From a virus, in the IMG/VR virus record IMGVR_UViG_3300009180_000112, positions 1-35,739 of that record: DNA of 35,739 nucleotides, one strand, 5' to 3'. The notes under the pieces are model-generated. The model did not search any database, was not told where the DNA came from, and saw only the letters and a list, made by a program, of their open reading frames with translations. The stretch's first letter is position 1. Each line of letters begins with the position of its first letter. The position numbers and the translations under genes were made by a program. Below are positions 32,116-35,739 of this stretch, piece after piece.

Positions 32116-35100
32116 ATGTGGCCACAGCTTACAAATATAGAAGATAAGATTGTAACCAAAATAAAAAAAATTGATTCTATTGAAACATCAAAATTAAATT
32201 GTTTTGTTAGAATTATATCTGGGACAGGTGATGGTCTTATAATGTCATCAAACCCAGATTGGAAATTATTTAGTGCAGCTGGTGTAAATGAAGCCTCATT
32301 TTATGGAGATTCTGATGGTAGTGGTACTATTGGTATGGATTGGAATGGCAAACCAGTATATGCAAAAGCACAATCTTCTATTGATGTTCCACTCAAACCA
32401 TCTCCAATCGTAACGGCAATTAATATAAAAGAAGGTAAGGACCAAATATCAAGACAATGTGATATAAAAATAACAGCATTCACATTAGCACAGGTAGAAA
32501 AATTACAATCATATTTAATGGAACCTGGTCATTCTCTTTTAATTGAGTATGGTTGGAATACAGCAGATGGGGTTAGTGGATTGTTGGGTATAAATCCAAG
32601 TACATTAGTGGCTGATGTGGGTAAATATAATTTAGACCAAAATTCATTACACAATAAAAGAGTTATATGCGGTGGTGAATATGATTCATTTTTTGGATTT
32701 ATAGTTGGTGGCAATGTTGGTTCAAATGGAGATTTATTTGATTTAAGTATTAAATTAAGAGGTGCACCTGGTCTTCCAACATATTTACAATCGCATGCAA
32801 ATATTGAACAAATTGACCCTAAAACAGGAAAAGTTAGCAATAAAAATGCATACCCTCCTTTTGGAGTTACTGATTTAAATTTGGAAGCAGCTGACCAAAT
32901 GGCTGAGAGAAGATTTAAAAAAATGTATAATGAATTACCAAAGACAAGACAAACTAAATTTGTTGTTAATTTATTGGGAAGTAAAACCGATGTAATTACA
33001 AATTTAGATTTTATAAATTTTGATCCTGTTATAGATAATCAAATAACAATATTCAGAGATGGTAGAACTACTGGAGGACAGGAGTTAAAAAAAGAAGAAA
33101 TTGTACAACCAGCGATAGCTACTGCAACCGGTCAACAAGTTGCAACAGGAGATGCGGCTGATGTTGCATTGGTAGAAAGGGTAGCAAAAAAGATAGTTGA
33201 AACCCAAATGGAAATAGGTCTGGTTATGGATTCCGATTGGGAGGATTTTATTGAACTACCAGAAATAAAAGCTTGGGCAATTAGTAGAGCTTTAGAGACT
33301 AGAATTGATAAAAAGACTAGACAGGAGATACGTGGAGCTATGTATGGGGGTGGTTCGTATACTGTTAATGTAACATATTATGAATTAAAACCAATTCCAC
33401 CTCCCGCACCACCACCAACACCACCGGTAACATCAAAAGAAGGAGAAACTGTTAAAGTTGGAGAAAATGGTGGATTTACAACTGGTATAGACTCAAACTC
33501 AGCTACTGAAATTATGTTAGCTGGTGGGTTACCACTACCTAAAGAAAAATTATTTTCAAAAAATAGATATATACGATTTGCTAAAGCAATTCAAGTAATG
33601 AATTCAAATGCATCTATACAATCTATTAATTTAGCTGGTAGAAATATAAATGTAATTACCGATATTACTAATACTCCAATTGGGGCATTTAAAGGAATAT
33701 ATTCTTGTAAACCGGAATCGTTAGTTATACCTGGTTTAATTCCTGATTTTAGTAAATTTTTCATGCAACAAAATTTATCGGATTTGAGTGAAGCAGATGG
33801 ATTTGTTGATTTACCAATAGGTGATAAAAGATTTGCACAATCAACGGAATTGGATGATGGTAGATTTAAAGAAAAACCATATTATTGGGGTTATTTAGAA
33901 AATTTGTATATAAATTTTGATTTATTTAAAAAGGAATTAGATGCCCCAAATAAAACAATGCGTGAGGTTTTGGAATCTATGTTAAATGAAATGTCCTCTG
34001 CAGTAAATTCATTTTGGAATTTTCAAATTGTGGAGAAGAAGGCAAGAGTGGAAGGTAAAGATACAATAGTTTATACTGTTGTTGATGAAAATTGGGTTGG
34101 TTCGAATGTAAGTGTACCTACCATATTTATACATAGTGGTGAGAAATCTAAATTCTTATCCGCTGATTTGGATATAAGTGTACCTGGAGCAATGACTGAC
34201 CAAATTATATCAAAGAGATTGAGTTTATCAGCAAACCCAGGTCAACCTAATTTAGAACTTGGTGGCATATTTTCAGCTAAACGTGATAAGTTTATGACTG
34301 GATATGTTAAATCTCCTGGTGGTGGTACTGGTGCAGCTGGTACATCTGGTGCAGCTGGTACGTCTGGAACAACAACTACATCTGATACTGAATTGGGTAA
34401 AAAATTAAATGCATATAATGAAGCTACATTAACGGATGAGCAGAAAAAACAAAAGCAGGCGTTAATAGATGATGAAAAAGTAAATAATGATTTAAAGGCC
34501 ACAACAGATTCTACATATAAAACAGCTGTTGATGCACAAAAAAAGATAATAGAAGATAATGACCCAGTTGGGTTTAATTCAGATGCACAAAATGCAGCTA
34601 TTGCTGCAGCGGAAAAAGAAATAGAAAGACTTAAAACTGAATATCAAACAACATCAAAAACAATTGATGATAAACTAAAGGAAATAGATACAAAAGTTGC
34701 AGAATTTGAAAAAGGAGCACAAGAACAAATTGTAGCAAATATTTCATCGAATTTGGATAAGATTGATGTAGTACCAAATCCAGAACAAAATTCAATAACA
34801 CAAGATGATTTAATTAATTTTTTAAATAACATAGAATTATTTAAACAAAAGTTTAGAGTTTATTGTTGTATAGATAGTAAATTTTTAAATATACTTAAAG
34901 CAAATGCTATGGGTGTTAAATCAGGTGGTGGTGGTAGGTTATCACATCCATTACCAATTAAATATTCTTTTACAATTATGGGTAAGAGTGGTATTAGAAG
35001 GGGTGATACTTTCAACATAGAAGGTATACCTGAAAAATATAAAAAACATGGGTTATTTCAAGTTACTCAAATTGAACAAACAATTCAAGATATGAAATGG

Positions 35101-35139
35101 ACAACTAGAGTACAAGGAGAATATAGACAACAGCAATAA
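32116..35139 (+). CDS. Large baseplate hub-like protein (1,007 aa) with internal linker insertions
   Basis: The N-terminal part (about 85-240) has SPIVTAINIKEGKDQISRQC, KITAFTLAQVEKLQSYLMEP, GHSLLIEYGWNT and DSFFGFIVGGNVGSNGDLFD, a hub-type beta domain. The C-terminal domain (about 935-1007) has FTIMGKSGIRRGDTFNIEGI and GLFQVTQIEQTIQDMKWTTR, the usual end of hub proteins (T4 gp27 / Mu gp44-like role). Insertions are a Pro-rich hinge at about 426-440 (PIPPPAPPPTPP), a short collagen-like linker at about 734-755 (GTGAAGTSGAAGTSG), and a helical, coiled-coil-prone stretch at about 755-890 (EKEIERLKTEYQTTSKTIDD). It follows the gp53-like gene by 5 bp and precedes the last small gene by 1 bp. No lysozyme motif is seen. 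Confidence 0.65.
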   Translation: MWPQLTNIEDKIVTKIKKIDSIETSKLNCFVRIISGTGDGLIMSSNPDWKLFSAAGVNEASFYGDSDGSGTIGMDWNGKPVYAKAQSSIDVPLKPSPIVTAINIKEGKDQISRQCDIKITAFTLAQVEKLQSYLMEPGHSLLIEYGWNTADGVSGLLGINPSTLVADVGKYNLDQNSLHNKRVICGGEYDSFFGFIVGGNVGSNGDLFDLSIKLRGAPGLPTYLQSHANIEQIDPKTGKVSNKNAYPPFGVTDLNLEAADQMAERRFKKMYNELPKTRQTKFVVNLLGSKTDVITNLDFINFDPVIDNQITIFRDGRTTGGQELKKEEIVQPAIATATGQQVATGDAADVALVERVAKKIVETQMEIGLVMDSDWEDFIELPEIKAWAISRALETRIDKKTRQEIRGAMYGGGSYTVNVTYYELKPIPPPAPPPTPPVTSKEGETVKVGENGGFTTGIDSNSATEIMLAGGLPLPKEKLFSKNRYIRFAKAIQVMNSNASIQSINLAGRNINVITDITNTPIGAFKGIYSCKPESLVIPGLIPDFSKFFMQQNLSDLSEADGFVDLPIGDKRFAQSTELDDGRFKEKPYYWGYLENLYINFDLFKKELDAPNKTMREVLESMLNEMSSAVNSFWNFQIVEKKARVEGKDTIVYTVVDENWVGSNVSVPTIFIHSGEKSKFLSADLDISVPGAMTDQIISKRLSLSANPGQPNLELGGIFSAKRDKFMTGYVKSPGGGTGAAGTSGAAGTSGTTTTSDTELGKKLNAYNEATLTDEQKKQKQALIDDEKVNNDLKATTDSTYKTAVDAQKKIIEDNDPVGFNSDAQNAAIAAAEKEIERLKTEYQTTSKTIDDKLKEIDTKVAEFEKGAQEQIVANISSNLDKIDVVPNPEQNSITQDDLINFLNNIELFKQKFRVYCCIDSKFLNILKANAMGVKSGGGGRLSHPLPIKYSFTIMGKSGIRRGDTFNIEGIPEKYKKHGLFQVTQIEQTIQDMKWTTRVQGEYRQQQ
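34315..34386 (+). repeat. Short collagen-like Gly-Ala-Gly-Thr-Ser linker in the hub gene
   Basis: Codes GGGTGAAGTSGAAGTSG, with a direct repeat of GGTGCAGCTGGTAC(A/G)TCTGG at 34328-34347 and 34349-34368. It is the same residue idiom as the giant fibres, here only about 20 residues long and followed by a coiled-coil segment. Confidence 0.7.
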
Positions 35140-35140
35140 T

Positions 35141-35506
35141 ATGGCAATAAGCAAGATAGAATATAATGATTTAATAAGGAGTGTGGGTAAAATAGTATTA
35201 CAACCACAAACTATTAGAGCACATATACCAGAACCAACATATACGGATTTTAGAAAAGGGTATATTGTTAGATATTTTATACAAAGAATAAATGATGATT
35301 CTGCACTTATATATGAAGTTAATGAAACGGATTATTTAAAATTTTCATTAGACCCATTTTATACTGCAGTTAATATAGATTGGAGATTAACAGGCAGTTA
35401 TCAAATTATTGAAGAGTCTAATTCCAAATCCGTAAAATTTGGTTCTAAGAAAATGAAAAGTTTAATTTTTTATTTACCAAATTATTTACAACTTACTGGT
35501 TATTAA
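35141..35506 (+). CDS. Conserved phage structural protein (121 aa)
   Basis: The sequence IRAHIPEPTYTDFRKGYIVR, YFIQRINDDSALIYEVNETD and YLKFSLDPFYTAVNIDWRLT resembles a small protein that commonly follows baseplate genes in T4-like phages of aquatic bacteria (family recollection; no named T4 counterpart). Its pattern of strands and conserved aromatics suggests a virion component. It starts 1 bp after the hub stop, so it is coupled. The predicted tmRNA promoter overlaps its stop codon. Confidence 0.55.
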   Translation: MAISKIEYNDLIRSVGKIVLQPQTIRAHIPEPTYTDFRKGYIVRYFIQRINDDSALIYEVNETDYLKFSLDPFYTAVNIDWRLTGSYQIIEESNSKSVKFGSKKMKSLIFYLPNYLQLTGY

Positions 35507-35538
35507 TTTGGTAGTTTCAAATTAATTTCGTATATTTA
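35507..35538 (+). promoter_or_regulatory. Putative tmRNA promoter (Bacteroidetes-type TTTG / TAnnTTT)
   Basis: TTTG at 35507-35510 and TATATTTA at 35531-35538 are separated by 20 nt, fitting the Bacteroidetes housekeeping consensus TTTG-N19/20-TAnnTTTG except for the final base. The same -7 box overlaps ATATTTACA (35532-35540), one base from the phage late motif, so either host or phage control is possible. The mature RNA start lies 14 nt downstream, leaving a short leader for RNase P removal. Confidence 0.55.
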
Positions 35539-35551
35539 CATAAACAAACTT

Positions 35552-35739
35552 GGGGGTGCCTTGGAATTGATTGCAATGAGAAGTATAGTACCACACGTAG
35601 ACAGAAGTGCTAGATGTCTTTAAATCTGCGCAAACAAACAACTGACGAAATGTCAACTATGACCTTTGATTCTATGATGGAATTCATTGGGGCTTCTGAG
35701 TACGCATACGCTGCTTAGTTCATTCCGCATCACTCGTGG
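35552..35739 (+). ncRNA. ssrA: tmRNA (transfer-messenger RNA), 3' end beyond the window
   Basis: tmRNA rescues ribosomes stalled on broken mRNA and adds a degradation tag. The 5' end GGGGGUG is the 7-nt acceptor strand. UUGGAAUUGAU matches the conserved UGGAuUyGAC of the tRNA-like domain. Pseudoknot PK1 is clear: stem 1 AGACA/UGUCU (35599-35603 with 35615-35619) and stem 2 GUGC(U)AGA/UCUGCGC (35607-35614 with 35625-35631). Exactly 12 nt later is the resume codon GAC (35644). The tag frame has 24 codons, begins DEMST, ends ASEYAYAA and stops at TAG 35716-35718. The -YAYAA end resembles the usual YALAA degron, and ACUGACGAA parallels the ...UGGCGAA resume context of Bacteroidetes. Later pseudoknots and the 3' acceptor strand lie beyond the edge. 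Confidence 0.85.

Noticed and set aside
34123-34131. ATATTTATA inside the hub gene as a promoter
   Set aside because: It lies in coding sequence (Thr-Ile-Phe-Ile) with no gene start shortly downstream. It shows that chance copies occur in this AT-rich DNA.
32116-35139. Lysozyme or cell-wall hydrolase domain in the hub protein
   Set aside because: No Glu-Asp-Thr type lysozyme motif, peptidase motif or spike repeat was found. The puncturing device is probably encoded outside the window.
1-35551. tRNA genes
   Set aside because: No cloverleaf with GGTTCRA T-loop was noticed in the intergenic gaps, all of which are short (about 130 bp at most) and explained by leaders, motifs and terminators.
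35632-35664. tmRNA tag starting at the GCA (35630-35632) just after PK1
   Set aside because: That frame (ANKQLTKCQL) ends at TGA after 10 codons without an Ala-Ala terminus. The GAC frame 12 nt after PK1 ends in AYAA and fits resume-codon spacing.

Overview
The window is about 35.7 kb of a late structural (tail) module from a large T4-like contractile-tailed phage, with every gene on the + strand. The host is most likely a member of the Bacteroidetes. The DNA is AT-rich. Start codons follow A-rich leaders (typically AATAAAAAGAAATG) rather than clear Shine-Dalgarno sequences. The tmRNA at the right edge has a Bacteroidetes-like TTTG/TAnnTTT promoter arrangement and a resume codon/tag start resembling the GE... 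tags of that phylum. Host assignment is inference. The T4-like tail affiliation rests on the sheath, tube, gp26-like chaperone, gp53-like wedge and hub proteins.

Layout. 2-139 is the C-terminal end of an upstream structural gene. 165-13660 is a fibre/adhesin region: a 305-aa structural protein, a 3,492-aa fibre (beta repeats, two cupredoxin domains, about 1,030 residues of collagen-like Gly-Thr-Ser repeat, C-terminal head), a PKD plus BspA-type leucine-rich adhesin, a small protein with a tail-assembly-chaperone domain, and two small structural proteins. 13673-21646 is a second giant fibre (2,657 aa) ending in a self-cleaving S74 intramolecular chaperone. 21684-22841 holds three small conserved phage proteins. 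22973-35506 is the tail proper: sheath, tube, frameshifted tail-assembly chaperone, small protein, tape measure, tube cap/initiator-like baseplate protein, gp53-like wedge, large hub protein and a small conserved structural protein. 35552 to the window end is the 5' part of a tmRNA gene (ssrA) that runs off the edge.

Regulation. A 9-mer ATATTTATA (or one-base variant) lies 15-58 nt upstream of eight gene starts and is the best candidate for the phage late promoter; no -35 partner is evident. Three good stem-loop terminators follow the 128-aa gene, the tube gene and the chaperone gene, so sheath, tube, chaperone and the tape-measure/baseplate block appear to be separately tunable units.

How the genes work together. 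The sheath contracts around the tube, whose length is set by the tape measure under the frameshifted chaperone pair. The cap, wedge and hub proteins form the baseplate. The fibres and LRR adhesin recognise the host surface, and the S74 domain trimerises one fibre and is then released. The tmRNA would rescue stalled ribosomes and tag products during infection.

Most notable points: a phage-borne tmRNA with an unusually long Met-rich tag; two complete type-1 copper ligand sets inside a tail fibre; a likely programmed +1 (or -2) frameshift on a T7 run; a late-promoter-like motif that is the reverse complement of the T4 late consensus; and a 43-residue periodicity of collagen interruptions.
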